DNA from: Artemisia argyi
Taxonomy: Eukaryota > Streptophyta > Magnoliopsida > Asterales > Asteraceae
NCBI GenBank assembly: GCA_030686995.1
Contig: CM060708.1
Span: 105,687,350 to 105,751,349, forward strand
Direction: 5' to 3'
DNA: 64,000 bases
This document shows positions 50,101-60,529 of the stretch, piece after piece. Both the position numbers and the translations under genes were made by a program. Every line of letters begins with the position of its first letter. Positions within the stretch are counted from its first letter, which is position 1. The notes under the pieces were generated by a model. That model was not told the origin of the DNA. It did not search any database and saw only the letters and a program-made list of their open reading frames with translations.

Positions 50101-52910
50101 CTCTTATACAGGTTTTGAAGTCTCATAAGCGAGCAATTGCTTGGCGTCTTTCCGATATCAAGGGTATCGACCCTGAGTTCTGTACTCACAAGATATTAAT
50201 GGAGGATGACTTCAAACCTGCGGTCCAACATCAAAGAAGGGTGAATCCAAAAATTCACGAGGTTATCAAACAAGAGGTTTTAAAACTTCTTGATGCCGGA
50301 TTGATTTACCCTATCTCAGACAGTCCTTGGGTCAGCCCAATCCATTGTGTTCCAAAAAAGGGTGGCATTACCGTTGTCACAAATGAGGAGAATGAGTTGA
50401 TTCCAACTCGTTTGGTTACGGGTTGGCACGTCTGCATTGATTATCGTAAATTGAATGACGCCACCCGTAAGGATCATTTTCCTCTGCCCTTTATGGATCA
50501 GATGCTCGAGAGATTAGCAGGGAATGAGTACTATTGCTTCCTCGATGGTTTCTCGGGTTACTTTCAGATTCCCATTGACCCGCAAGACCAAGAAAAGACC
50601 ACTTTTACGTGCCCCTATGGAACCTTCGCATATAAACGTATGCCATTTGGCCTATGTAATGCTCCGGGCACGTTTCAAAGATGTATGATGGCCATTTTTT
50701 CCGACATGATCGGGAAAAGTATGGAGGTCTTTATGGACGATTTCTCGGTCATTGGGGATTCGTTTAAAACATGTCTCTCCCATTTAGACAGCATGCTAAA
50801 ACGTTGTGAAGACACAAAGTTGTGTCTAAATTGGGAGAAGAGTCACTTTATGGTCAAAGAGGGCATTGTCCTCGGCCATAAAATTTCAAAAAATGGGATG
50901 GAGGTTGACCGTGCCAAAGTGGACGTCATTGCAAAATTGCCTCCTCCTACAACTGTGAAAGGTGTTAGGAGCTTTTTGGGTCACGCCGGTTTCTATCGTA
51001 GGTTTATTCAAGATTTTTCAAAAATTGCCCGGCCCATGACCCATCTCCTCGAGAAGGATGCTCCTTTTGTCTTCTCCCCTGAGTGCATCGAAGCCTTTGA
51101 AACATTAAAGAAAAGGCTTACCGAGGCACCGATTCTTGTTACCCCCGATTGGGACTTGCCCTTCGAGCTCATGTGTGATGCTAGTGATTATGCTATAGGG
51201 GCAGTCTTGGGGCAACGCAAAACAAAACATTTTCAGCCTATACACTATGCCAGCAAGACTATGACCGAGGCACAAAGCCATTACACCACCACTGAAAAAG
51301 AACTATTAGCTGTGGTGTATGCTTTTGAAAAATTCCGGCCATATTTGATTCTGACTAAAAGCATAGTGTATACGGATCATTCGGCTTTGAAATATCTATT
51401 TGCAAAACAGGATGCAAAGCCGAGACTCCTCCGATGGGTTCTCCTCCTTCAGGAATTTGATATCATTATTCGTGATAAAAAAGGAGCTGAGAACCTAGCT
51501 GCTGATCATCTCTCCCGACTTGAAAACCCTCACCAAAATGATTTCGAGAAAAAGGAAATAAATGAAACATTTCCTCTCGAAACCCTCAATGCGGTTTCAT
51601 TTCGTGGAGACTCGATTACCCCATGGTTTGCCGATTTTGCAAACTATCTTGCGGGTAATTTCATTGTGAAAGGGATGTCGTCCCAACAAAAGAATAAATT
51701 TTTCAAAGACGTAAAACATTACTTTTGGGACGACCCCTATTTGTTCAAGATATGCGCGGATCAAGTCATCCGGCGGTGTGTGTATGGTCAGGAAGCCGCT
51801 GAAATCTTAAAGGCTTGCCATGCTGGTCCCACGGGGGGCCACCACAATCCCAACTACACCGCCAAAAAGGTGTTTGATTCCGGCTTTTATTGGCCCTCGA
51901 TCTACAAGGATGCCCAAGAATTGGTCAAGTCCTGTGACGCTTGTCAGCGCCACGGGAATATTTCACAAAGAAATGAAATGCCTCAGAATGCAATTCAAGT
52001 TTGTGAAATCTTTGATATCTGGGGCATCGACTTTATGGGGCCATTTCCATCTTCTCACGGCAACAAATACATACTCGTGGCAGTTGACTACTTGTCAAAA
52101 TGGGTTGAGGCAAAAGCCTTACCCACAAATGATGCCCGAGTAGTGGTGAAATTTTTAAAAGCTCTCTTTACCCGATTCGGAACTCCACGTGCTATTATTA
52201 GTGATCGTGGTACGCACTTCTGTAATGACAAGTTTGACAAAGTCATGCAAAAATACGGTGTGACTCACCGTCTTTCCACTGCGTACCACCCTCAAACAAG
52301 TGGACAAGTCGAAGTGTCCAATCGGGGCATTAAAAGAATATTGGAGAGAACTGTAGGTGAAAATCGTGCATCGTGGTCGGACAAATTAGATGATGCACTT
52401 TGGGCTTTCCGTACGGCTTACAAAACACCCATTGGGTGTACGCCTTATAAACTTGTGTACGGGAAAGCGTGCCATCTTCCGATCGAGCTTGAGCATAAAG
52501 CCTATTGGGCCCTCAAGCATGCCAATTTCGACCTCAGAACGGCGGGTGATCACAGAAAAGTTCAACTAAATGAATTAAACGAACTTCGTGATCAAGCTTA
52601 CGAGAACTCTTTGATCTATAAACAAAAGATAAAGAAGATTCATGACTCAAAAATCAAAAACCGCGTTTTCAACGTTGGTGATCGAGTCCTTCTTTTCAAT
52701 TCTAGACTCAAGATCTTCTCGGGCAAGCTCAAAACCCGATGGACTGGTCCATTCACCATCACAAAAGTTTATCCTTATGGGACCGTCGAATTATCTCAAA
52801 ATGACGGTCCTAACTTCAAAGTGAATGGACATCGGTTAAAGCACTACTTTGGAGAGGACGTACCATCCATGGTCGTCCCGGATCTCCAAACTTTCCCCAA
52901 GGACAATTGA
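47163..52910 (+). CDS. Gag-Pol polyprotein of element E (intact, 1915 aa)
   Basis: Encodes all proteins for reverse transcription and integration in one frame. The start at 47163 gives MRTRSSRS and a basic N-terminus, as in other Athila-type Gags. Gag domain about residues 60-250 ([32 protein letters not shown]). CCHC-like knuckle CxxC-x3-H-x4-C at 315-327. Retropepsin DLGAS at 706-710. RT about 1040-1230 with [10 protein letters not shown] and catalytic FMDD at 1190-1193. RNase H with Asp 1339 and Asp 1405. Integrase zinc-binding HHCC about 1553-1594 and the triad Asp1623, Asp1681, Glu1717 (D-D-35-E). No chromodomain. All catalytic residues are present, so it may be active, unlike C, which shares the order. 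How Gag and Pol are produced in separate amounts is not visible. Confidence 0.97.
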   Translation: MRTRSSRSTSPLRELVQRPRRPRRRSAPSVGSEIRTVPPPAVIMAAEPTMNELLQAPVEGYRDAIVVPTIMADNFELKTGLINLATSRQFYGYERDDPQDHIRWFNKITYTIKCKDVPSEAIKLLLFPFSLEGQARVWLEKQPPRSIETWEDLVKKFVNEFFPPSKTTSLKNDIMKFTQKFDEPFSEAWDRYKELLRKCPHHGFSDLMTLDTFYNGVSQSDQDSLNASAGGNFLNRTTKDALEIIENKSKVRIPRSRSVCSQRDGVPSSSSTVAQSSTDARLDQLTEAVHAFVLAQSKKDSSPSPQAEIKKIEVCVTCGGPHSYYNCPATEGNPFEVNAIAGNSNQGGNQYRPQVDPNYRASNQGGPPGFPQNPNRFNPNPPRGPNLQNQNPAPVNQYPLQRGNQGYSAPNYQDPLPNELNNYIKVNETKMRAMQNQISNLKNDFQSAITKQGQELKSELMQTNNKIDQNQGKIENMLASLMNHLTPPSTSGGLPTNTIVNPKGELKAITTRSGKAYEEPPVPPVSPLPPMPPPLYSEEVEIEPEATTDKVQFTSPRSTAHVHPQVVPEIVPKSGLVPKPGVVFEPSTTLEENPKSKPSLPYPSRLNEQKLREKASYQMDKFYQIFQDLHFDVSLADAIILMPKFASMIKNLLSNKEKLYEMAKTPLNENCSAVILKKLPKKLGDPGRFLIPCVFPGMVECFALADLGASINLMPYSVWEKLSLPQLTPTCMTLELADRSISRPLGIAEDVFVKVGKFHFPADFVVVKFDADPRVPLILGRGFLRTGRALIDVHEEEITLRVGNEAVTFNLDQTSRYSSNYDAETVNRIDVIDVASEEYAQEVLGFVDDSPSENFTPSSHPIIANSSPSLTPFEGSDFILEEIKAYLNSDSTPDGIDNQEIDLEGDILTLEKLLNEDPSHLPVLPQTLHKEEVKNVEKTDDFPAVELKDLPPHLEYAFLEGDDKLPVIIAKDLSDEEKAALIQVLKSHKRAIAWRLSDIKGIDPEFCTHKILMEDDFKPAVQHQRRVNPKIHEVIKQEVLKLLDAGLIYPISDSPWVSPIHCVPKKGGITVVTNEENELIPTRLVTGWHVCIDYRKLNDATRKDHFPLPFMDQMLERLAGNEYYCFLDGFSGYFQIPIDPQDQEKTTFTCPYGTFAYKRMPFGLCNAPGTFQRCMMAIFSDMIGKSMEVFMDDFSVIGDSFKTCLSHLDSMLKRCEDTKLCLNWEKSHFMVKEGIVLGHKISKNGMEVDRAKVDVIAKLPPPTTVKGVRSFLGHAGFYRRFIQDFSKIARPMTHLLEKDAPFVFSPECIEAFETLKKRLTEAPILVTPDWDLPFELMCDASDYAIGAVLGQRKTKHFQPIHYASKTMTEAQSHYTTTEKELLAVVYAFEKFRPYLILTKSIVYTDHSALKYLFAKQDAKPRLLRWVLLLQEFDIIIRDKKGAENLAADHLSRLENPHQNDFEKKEINETFPLETLNAVSFRGDSITPWFADFANYLAGNFIVKGMSSQQKNKFFKDVKHYFWDDPYLFKICADQVIRRCVYGQEAAEILKACHAGPTGGHHNPNYTAKKVFDSGFYWPSIYKDAQELVKSCDACQRHGNISQRNEMPQNAIQVCEIFDIWGIDFMGPFPSSHGNKYILVAVDYLSKWVEAKALPTNDARVVVKFLKALFTRFGTPRAIISDRGTHFCNDKFDKVMQKYGVTHRLSTAYHPQTSGQVEVSNRGIKRILERTVGENRASWSDKLDDALWAFRTAYKTPIGCTPYKLVYGKACHLPIELEHKAYWALKHANFDLRTAGDHRKVQLNELNELRDQAYENSLIYKQKIKKIHDSKIKNRVFNVGDRVLLFNSRLKIFSGKLKTRWTGPFTITKVYPYGTVELSQNDGPNFKVNGHRLKHYFGEDVPSMVVPDLQTFPKDN

Positions 52911-53066
52911 ATTCGGGGATAGAGTCAAGCTAGCGACTCGATGACCAAAAACTAGCAACAATATGGGTTTTCACCCGTATCTCTGATTCTTTCTATTTTC
53001 TACCACCGAGTGTGGGGGAATGGCCAACCCCCCGCTGTTTGAAAAAAATATATATATGTATATAAG

Positions 53067-53069
<3 letters not shown>

Positions 53070-53111
<42 letters not shown>
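53070..53111 (+). repeat. Sense-strand poly(A) tract in element E
   Basis: 42 A in a row, about 160 nt after the pol stop, flanked by AT-rich sequence. Confidence 0.97.
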
Positions 53112-53114
<3 letters not shown>

Positions 53115-53340
53115 ATATATATATAGAAATAAAGTGAAATTGGTATTTCCGCAGTTAGATTCGAATCTTGGCTTTTTACGTTCATAGCTTCGGCATAATA
53201 GCCGGGACTTTGAATATTGAGGACAATATTCATTTCTAAGTGTGGGGGGGAAATTCTAACGAATTTTAGCAAATATCTTTCAAGTACCCCCGTTTTTGGC
53301 CAAAATTTTCAAAAATTTTTCACTTTATTTCAAAATTTTT

Positions 53341-53736
53341 GTGGTAATCAGTCCGCCTTGTCTAAGCGACAAAAGGGATTGGCTAGTCCAGGAGCAAACG
53401 GCTCTTGGTAAAGACAACTCAAATCCGTTGACGGCTGGCAATTTGCCCAAAATTGTGTGGTTCATCAACTCCCCGAAAACAAATGAGTTGGCTAGCCCGC
53501 AAGATTATGGCTTGTGGTAAAGGCCGTGGAAAAATCCATAATTGGTAATCAGCTCACCAAGATGTTGACTAGGTCCATCAAGAGTTGGCTAGTCCAGGAG
53601 CAAACGGCTCTTGGTAAAGACTTATCAAATCCGTTGGAAGCTGGTGGTTTGCTCAAAATCACACGGTTATCAGGTGTGCCACAGTTCTTACGCCTGGCTA
53701 CTCCAGAAGTGATGGCTTTTGGTAAAGAGTTTAAAA
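53341..53736 (+). repeat. Four imperfect tandem repeats of about 100 bp before the purine tract of E
   Basis: Units begin TTGGCTAGTCCAGGAGC near 53379, 53488, 53584 and 53693 (spacing about 109, 96, 109). Each continues as GGCTnnTGGTAAAG, and the unit ends resemble TGGTAATCAG. Units 1 and 3 are most alike (TCCAGGAGCAAACGGCTC in both). Confidence 0.85.
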
Positions 53737-53781
53737 TCCATCAAGTTTTCTAAAAAGATTGCTAGGGACTAGCAATAGTTC

Positions 53782-53793
53782 AGTGTGGGGGAT
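53782..53793 (+). other. Polypurine tract of element E
   Basis: GTGTGGGGGATT directly before the 3' LTR start TGATGAG. Confidence 0.88.
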
Positions 53794-56700
53794 TGATGAG
53801 TGCTCAAACACTCATCGTTTTCGATATATTTAAACTGCCAAAACGCACAAAAACAATCAAAAAGATATCAAAATACTTAAATTATCCCAGGGATTGTGTT
53901 TTATGTGTTTTAAAAGCAAAATGTGCAAAAACAAAGAAAAAACGTACAAAGTTTGCAGTATTGGCAGTTTCAGTCCCCCAAGTTTCAAAACTTGTCAATT
54001 TTAGTCCCTATGCATTTATTTTTAAGGAAAAGTCAACCCAAGGTCTTAAAAGTCAAATAAAGTCAAAATTTCATAATTGGGTTGCAAGATTTCATAAATT
54101 ACACAATTAGTCCCTGAAAATCCAAAGTTGGCAAAATTAGTCCCTGGGATGTTTTGAAATTTTGAAAAAGTGGGAAAATACAAAATTGGTCCTTGAATTA
54201 TTGGCATGTGAAAAAAATAACACTTTGGAGAACTTTGGGAGTTTGGCATTTTCAGTCCTTAGGTTTTGATAAATTTGCAAAGTTGGTCCTTGTTAACCAT
54301 TTAATCAAACCGGACCCTTTTTTTTGCTAAACCCAAAACCAAACCAACCCTTTTTGTTATTCGGTCCAATCCAACCCCTAAACACCCCAAGCCCAGTCCA
54401 AAGCCCACCTTGGTTTTTAAATAAACCTGGGCGTTGACTTCGGTCAACCTTCACCACCCCGACCATCTCCTTTCCCCAACATCATCCCAGAAAACCAGGG
54501 AGAAATCCTCCCCCCCCTCGCCTTTTTCACCAACTAAGCCCCCACAATCAATGCCCACACCTAACATCTCCACCACCATAAATGCTCCACCAAAACTCCA
54601 CCAGAACCACTAAAAATTGCCCCGACACGTTTTGGCGCCAATTTTGCAATCAAGGGTGTGGATGCATCAAAAGCTAATCCAATGGATGGGATTTGGTCAG
54701 AGGGTCAAGGAAAAGTCATTGGGACTCTTAATTTTCAAAATGAAGCTGTGTGGAAGGCATATGGGATTATTTTTAGGTCGGTATATAAGGATAAGCTCAT
54801 AGAAGCTAGTAGTGTGTAATTTTTTAGCTTTATTGTATTTTTCAGTTTATTTTTAATGTAATGTAACTCTTTTTATTAATGCAAGCTCAGTTTGAAGTTT
54901 AATTTTCATTTTCACTTTTCAAAGTATCATCTCAAATCTCCAAGTTCTTATTTAAGCATATAATGTTTGTCTAATCCACTCAGAAGCTCTTACAAACTCA
55001 GATAAAAAGGTTTTAGAAGCTTAATGAGCCTGTGTAAACATTATTAAATCAGTTTTCAATAATTGCTAAAAATCAAGAAAAGTCAAAAATAAATGAAAAA
55101 TTTGTGAAAAAAAAAAGAAGAAGAAAGCAAGGAGCACAGTGTATCTAGGATGGCTGTGGGTTAGGTACCTCATGGGAGGACATAGGATTGGTTAATTTGG
55201 TCACTTGGTCCCTAATCAGTGCTTGGAAGGCTTATGTGAGCATTTTTCTTTAATTTTTAATTTCTCAGTAGTCTAGTTGATTATTGCTGTTCAAGTTATT
55301 CAATTGTTGTTTAATCTAGTAGTAGTAATCATTTGGTTGTATTTCATGTTTGTTTGAACCAAGTTTTCTTTATAAGTATCTGTTAAAGGGGTGTTTGGTT
55401 TAAGGTTGTTTGCTTGGTTCTACCTTGTCATTGGTGGATTTCTGTGTTTCACTTAGTTGTATGAGTATAAAGTAGCTCAGGGGAACAAGAGTTTTGGTAC
55501 AAAAGACTTCCAAAGTCAAAATCACAAAGCTTTACCCACCACAGTTCACTGTGGTGATTTTTGGAGTCCAAATCACACAAAACCTTTTTCTAAGTTGATG
55601 ATTTTACTCAAATCAGTTTTCATATAGTGTATCACAACTAATTTGATCACTAAATCTGTGTTTGAAGTTCACAAAAGTCAAAGAGTTTAGTTTTCTTTAA
55701 AAGTCAAATCTGTCTCATTGGATTTTTACCGAACTTTTGAGGTCTGTAACTTTTTTAGTTTAAGGATTTAAGGTCTGAAATTTCACAAGCTTAATCTTTG
55801 TCACTTTGTTGATTTTTAAGATTTATTTCAGATTTTATGGATTTTATTTAGTGGGTCCCACCAGGCCTTGAAGTTGGTTGCAGGGCAAAGGTCTGCCCTG
55901 TTCTCAGCAGACCCCCCCTCACACCACCACCTTTTGTGGTGGTTTGAGACCACCACAGTGGTCCTTACCACTTAAGTTTGGTTCCCCTCAACCCCCCTCC
56001 TACCAGGGTGTGTTTGTGAACCTTTGGTTTGACCCATAAGTCAGTGGACCCCACCTTACTTGGACCCTTAAGTTTGTCCCCAAACTGCCTCAGTTCCATT
56101 TTGCTAACTGCTTATTTGTAGCTTTTTGGCTTATTGATGCTTGTTTGTTGGTTATAAGTTGCTAAATATTGTACCTAAGACTCAGAGAAACCAATATCAA
56201 CCATTGTGGACCCCACATTTCATCATTTGAGCTAAAACACCCCACAGTCAACAAAAGTCAACTGTGAATGCATTAAGCACTTGAATTGCTTATTCAGTGG
56301 GTTTAAACAAAAGTGTTTTTATTAAAGTTACTTGTTTTTATCTTATTATCAGTTTAGAAAAAGAAAAAATCCAAAAAAAAACAATTTTAACTTTAGTGAT
56401 AGCTTCTATTTAATAGGAGTTATCAATTTATTTTTCTTTTTTATTTATTTCTAAGTAATATATCACTTTTATATTTTTAGAAATTATATTTTAGGTTAAA
56501 ATAATTTTACAAATTTTTCCAGATTTTTATTTTGTCATTTAGTGGTATTTCTAATTAATTTTAGTTTAATTTAGTTTTAATTAATATTAAACAATTAAAT
56601 AGCATAATTAGTTTTTATATAGTATAACCTAGTTTTTATAATTTTTATAGCTTCTATTTTAGTTAAAATAATTTTATAAATTTTTCTAGAATTTTTACTA

Positions 56701-57376
56701 TTCATTTAATAGTTTTCATAATTTAAATAGTTTAATTAGATATTAATTAATAAATAGTATAATAATTAGTTAATTAGCTTAAAAATACTTAGAATTAACT
56801 TTTTATAATTTTTTAGGATTCCTGTAATGGTTAATTAGATTTATAAAATTTTTCTTAATTTTCTAAGTCTTTTAAGTATTTTTGATAATTCTAATTAGTT
56901 TAATTAGTATTAAATAGATAATTAGTAATTAATTAATTATAAATAATTAAATAGTGTAAAAATAATTTTTATTTTTCTTAAAATTTTCTTTAATTAATAG
57001 GATTGTAAAAATACAAATTTTACACTTTTAACCCTCCCGGTCCTCCAGTTGTACTTTTCGTTTTGTTCGTCTGTATACGTTTTTTTAATTGAAACGTACG
57101 TTTTTAGGTTTAGCTCAAATCTTCGTACTCCAAATTCCCGTAACCATTCACATAGCTTTCCTAAGCTATTTTTGTTTATAAATTCCAAATAATTTTCACA
57201 ACAACCCCTTTTCTGTGAATAACACCCGATTACGAACACGCTATAGTTACATTTCACACCTCAACGGGATTTTACGACCCGGTGATACATTATATTACCC
57301 GGAGCATTGATCTAGGCTATTTGACTTAGTTGACCATTCTTTGGTTAATTTAAGTTAGGTGGTTTAGCATCAATCA
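53794..57376 (+). repeat. Element E 3' LTR
   Basis: 3583 bp, matching the 5' LTR except for five transitions and two fewer C in a C run near 54510. It ends CATCAATCA, followed by GCAAC at 57377-57381. Confidence 0.95.
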
Positions 57377-57381
57377 GCAAC
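57377..57381. repeat. Target duplication of element E, right copy (GCAAC)
   Basis: Second copy of the 5-bp duplication. After it B-prime resumes with CTCGCGTAAAATCGGCGGC. Confidence 0.95.
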
Positions 57382-58091
57382 CTCGCGTAAAATCGGCGGC
57401 AATCTATATATACTAACAAGTCCTAGAAAGCAAATAAAGATATAATGCTTGTGGAATGAATGTTTGCAGATTTCCTTGAGTTTATAAAACAAAAAAATTA
57501 ACAAAAACTTTAAGACTCCGTTAGAAAAACAAAACTCGCAAAATTTCTAGAATTTTACACGTGACATCGTCAAGAGTTAACTCCTGACGCCGTCAGAAGT
57601 GACCTGCAGAAATCTTTATGTTAAGTTTCTGGAAAAACTTATGTCCTACTTCCTGGAAAATCCTACAAAACATCAATCTTTATGTTAAGTTTCTGGAAAA
57701 ACTTATGTCCTACTTCCTGGAAAATCCTACAAAACATCATTATGACTCGATACAAGCATTTGACTCTAACAAATACTAATACACATGTTCATTTAATATT
57801 GTGGCGAATCATGATCAATTTCGTTCTTAGAAACAAATTTGGAGTTTCCCCTTACACTTAGCTTTTGCAAAATACCTTTATATGAAGTTAAGATGAAGTT
57901 AAACAACAAAATAAAGCATTTTCACAATTTTGGTTGAAACATGATCTACCAACAATAAAAATAAAGCATGCACACGGAAACAAACAACAATCAAACAAAT
58001 AAAAATCAAACAAATACACAAAACATGGGTTGCCTCCCAAGAAGCGCTTTTCATTATTTACGAGTCTTGTAGCTATTTTCAAGGTTGTTGG
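57382..58091 (-). other. Element B-prime untranslated region between ORF and element E
   Basis: Reversed copy of element B 9907-10565. It contains a local duplication of about 65 bp (ATCTTTATGTTAAGTTTCTG at about 57610 and 57677), CCTGACGCCGTCAGAAG at 57584-57600, and the post-ORF hairpins: CTTG/CAAG at 58066-58083 and the CATGGGTTGCCTCCCAAG element at 58024-58041. Confidence 0.78.
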
Positions 58092-58883
58092 TTATGTTTT
58101 CCTTTCCCACTTTTGTGCTAATTCAAAACATCTAACCCAATTCTCATCTCGCCTGTACTCAGGGACTAGATTCATGCAACCTGAATAGTATGTTCGCCTC
58201 CTCTCATAGTAAACATCATCATCAATTCCATTATCCTTAATCTCATAAGGTCGAATCTCATCAATTGGTAAATTCGTGATGTCTTTCAATTCTTCCTTCA
58301 TGTGAGGCATCATAAAAGTGATCTTTTCTATCCCATCAGTAAACTGAACTATTCCCTTCCCATGATCACAATACATCTTAGTCGTCTCAACAAAAGGTTG
58401 CCCTAGGACCATTTCTCCTAAGTGTGGATCTATAACGCCTCTAACATCATCTAGGATTACAAAGTCGCATTGATAAGTAAAATTTCCTAAAAAGATTTGT
58501 ACCCCTTTCACTCTCCTGACAAAATTACATAGTCGATTAGGGTTGTAGGGGTCTTTTATGGGGCTTAACCTTTCATTCATTATCCAGTTGTAGTAGAGCC
58601 TAGACATAATATTCATGGGTGCTTTTAATTCAATGTATGTATGCTCTCTAGACTTGTACCCAATCATGCAAGGAATTTTTATGTTCCTATAGTTATGCTT
58701 CCTAATCCATGGCATTCTCTTATATTTTGCGGGGCAAGGGTGTTGTAAAAGGAATCTATGGTAACTCAATTCCTCAGGGGTTGGAGAGAAGTCTGTAAAC
58801 TCAATTTTCATCTGGAGGGATTTATGAAATTCCTTAAATGTGTTAACTTCCCTGTTTTTTCTTTTACGCGCTATAAGCCTCAT
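58092..58883 (-). CDS. Retropepsin-like protein of element B-prime, catalytic Asp missing (263 aa)
   Basis: An open frame from ATG 58883 to 58092. A basic N-terminus is followed by a region that parallels the retropepsin domain of E in segment order: KIPCMIGY, IELKAPMNIM (residues 84-93, where E has [10 protein letters not shown]), FLGNFTYQCDFVILDD (131-146; [12 protein letters not shown]), LGEMVLGQPF (155-164; [10 protein letters not shown]). The catalytic Asp-Leu-Gly is Glu-Leu-Lys, so peptidase activity is unlikely. The C-terminus (YYSGCMNLVPEYRRDENWVR) matches the end of the B ORF. It is the only protein of the element. The role is unknown; a structural or substrate-binding function is a guess. 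The frame is intact, though the element around it is truncated. Confidence 0.75.
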   Translation of the reverse strand: MRLIARKRKNREVNTFKEFHKSLQMKIEFTDFSPTPEELSYHRFLLQHPCPAKYKRMPWIRKHNYRNIKIPCMIGYKSREHTYIELKAPMNIMSRLYYNWIMNERLSPIKDPYNPNRLCNFVRRVKGVQIFLGNFTYQCDFVILDDVRGVIDPHLGEMVLGQPFVETTKMYCDHGKGIVQFTDGIEKITFMMPHMKEELKDITNLPIDEIRPYEIKDNGIDDDVYYERRRTYYSGCMNLVPEYRRDENWVRCFELAQKWERKT

Positions 58884-59057
58884 GCTAACTTCTAAACAGC
58901 GATTCTCTAAATCGATAAAGACAAACCTTATACGAACAAAGACACAAAGAAATAAGATAGACTAAAGAAAACCTAAAAATAAAAATAAATATCTTACTAG
59001 AAAGGAATCTAGCAAGTAGACCTAATAAAAAGAAACCCTAACCTAGACAATAACTTT
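58884..59057 (-). other. Element B-prime leader
   Basis: Short A/T-rich leader of about 170 bp between PBS-like site and ORF. Confidence 0.65.
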
Positions 59058-59075
59058 TCCCCGGGCTGCGGCGTA
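59058..59075 (-). other. Degenerate primer binding site of element B-prime
   Basis: On the minus strand TTACGCCGCAGCCCGGGGA, close to the TGGCGCCGCTGCCGGGGA of A, C and E but with several changes. It lies about 8 nt from the LTR end ACATCA. Confidence 0.65.
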
Positions 59076-59082
59076 AAAAACT

Positions 59083-60529
59083 TGATGTACATGGGAATTG
59101 CACCCTCGCAACAGGTTTTACCTCTCAAGGGATCTCGAGAGGCTTACAACCCCCACCAGGCAGTGTACCTGATCGTTGTAGTATAGTATAGTGACAAGTA
59201 CCGGGCGATTGATCGTTCAACTCAGGAATAGTGTCGCTAGGATTACAAAGCCTACTAAACTAGGTCTAGAGGTGAGGGATGATTTTTTTTTGTATTTTTA
59301 TATTTCATGAAAGTAAGTAAAAATCTCGGGTTTTGAAGGAGTGGGCGGAATTAGTTACTAGCCAACTAACCCAATTAATCTAAAACTGCAATCAAAATAA
59401 AATAACAAAAATGAAAATAAAATTATTAAACTAATGTGGTGGAAACAATAATGAAGAAAGTTGTGTTTACTTAGATTTCATTACTCCCTAGATATCTTTT
59501 ACAAGTTGATTAATTTGTTATAATTTCTTGGATGACGGGTCATATTCCTTAATACTAGTCGTAGGGCCGTGTACAATATTCCCTAACTCTATACGATCCT
59601 ACTTCACTCCTATGTCGAGTCGTTAGAAGCTCCTAACATGGGATCAATAGAATTCTCCTACGCATTAAATAGAACCAAAAATCGTAGTACACCTCCGATC
59701 ATGTTTCTTAAGACGTTCAAGCAAGTTACCAATGGAAGTCTGCCAGTTTTCTTAAGCCTAACATCGAATACAATCATCCGTAAGAATTATATACAAACAA
59801 TCAACCCATAATTAACATCTAGGTTTCACTACATCTAAGCAAACACAATAAAGATCTAGCCTAGCATGTTAAAGAGAAGACAAGCGTAAGATATAATCAC
59901 ACAACACATAGACATATTGAATGATTTGGATGAATACATATCTTCAATTGAACATGGAAGAATCAAGGGGTTGGAACCCTTGAAAAACTGATAAAATCCG
60001 GACTCGGGTTTATTCCCTCAAAGTTGCACACTAATGAATGAAATTTGAAAAACCATATATAGATTATACATCGTGACGGCGTCATGTGTTAGCCTGTGAC
60101 GCCGTCAACTCGCCACCTTGATAAAATCATATTGCCTAGATCTGTTTGTGACGCCGTCAAGTGTAGAAATACTCTGGGCCGTCACTAATGTTTGGATCCT
60201 GACAGCCTTGGGTGACGCCGTCAGGTCCTAGGCTTAAAGACTCTCTGGATCGTGATGTGTATTTTCCACTTCCACCTCCTTTGTAACTCTTGACGCCGTC
60301 ATGTGGAGAGTTTTGACGCCGTCAGGTGCTGTTCCAGCAAGGGAAATTGAGACTTTGCCGTTTTCTTCACTTTAATGCTCCAAAAACGTCCAAAATGCTT
60401 CCTTTTCCAGATTTCTCTCCAAAAGTACCTAAAATGACAAAAGGAACGATTTAGGGCAATATTTGATCAAATAATCTCGAATTCGGGCTTAAATGACCCC
60501 TTAAAAATGGTACACTTTTCGTCTCATCA
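59083..60529 (-). repeat. Element B-prime 5' LTR (1447 bp)
   Basis: TGATGAGACG...GTACATCA on the minus strand. It holds six TGACGSCGTCA palindromes next to a TATA-like box and, in the U5 part, a 15-nt complement to the tRNA-Asp 5' end (59173-59187). Confidence 0.82.
60055..60324 (-). promoter_or_regulatory. Promoter with six TGACGSCGTCA palindromes upstream of a TATA box
   Basis: Exact 11-mers TGACGCCGTCA or TGACGGCGTCA lie at 60074-60084, 60097-60107, 60149-60159, 60213-60223, 60291-60301 and 60314-60324. In the element's direction they precede TATATATGG at 60061-60053. TGACG is the core of plant TGA-type bZIP sites; here two cores face each other with one base between. Binding is inferred. 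Confidence 0.65.

Larger units (their letters stand above)
52911..53781 (+). other. Element E 3' untranslated internal region
   Basis: No env-like ORF. Two hairpins follow the stop: GAGTC/GACTC at 52922-52939 and ATATGGGT-TTTC-ACCCGTAT at 52961-52980. A 42-nt A run spans 53070-53111. GAATATTG-AGGA-CAATATTC at 53212-53231 precedes the purine run ending GGGGGGG. Then come the repeats at 53341-53736. Confidence 0.85.
43275..57376 (+). mobile_element. Element E: complete young Athila-like Ty3/gypsy retrotransposon
   Basis: 14,102 bp with LTRs of 3585 and 3583 bp, GCAAC target duplication, PBS, one intact gag-pol ORF and purine tract. By eye the LTRs differ at five bases, all transitions, plus a C-run length change. 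No env-like ORF is visible between pol and the 3' LTR. Intact coding sequence and near-identical LTRs point to a very recent insertion, perhaps within about 100,000 years under usual plant rates (inference). It lies inside B-prime. Confidence 0.96.
40397..60529 (-). mobile_element. Element B-prime: second B-family element, inverted, interrupted by element E
   Basis: Minus-strand order: LTR 60529-59083, PBS-like site 59075-59058, ORF 58883-58092, untranslated region to 57382, insertion of E, continuation 43274-41445, truncated LTR 41444-40397. It matches element B (plus) over the ORF, the untranslated part and the LTR end. The left end is truncated against element C. The right LTR end abuts sequence of element F, so B-prime probably inserted into F. 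Encodes only a retropepsin-like protein; non-autonomous. Confidence 0.82.

Noticed and set aside
53000..53272. Minus ORF with a poly-Phe run
   Set aside because: Produced by the poly(A) tract read on the opposite strand.
59160..59205. Possible tRNA-Asp gene fragment
   Set aside because: Only the 5' arm matches; no anticodon or T arm follows. It lies in an LTR U5, so it is better read as a complement to the primer tRNA.
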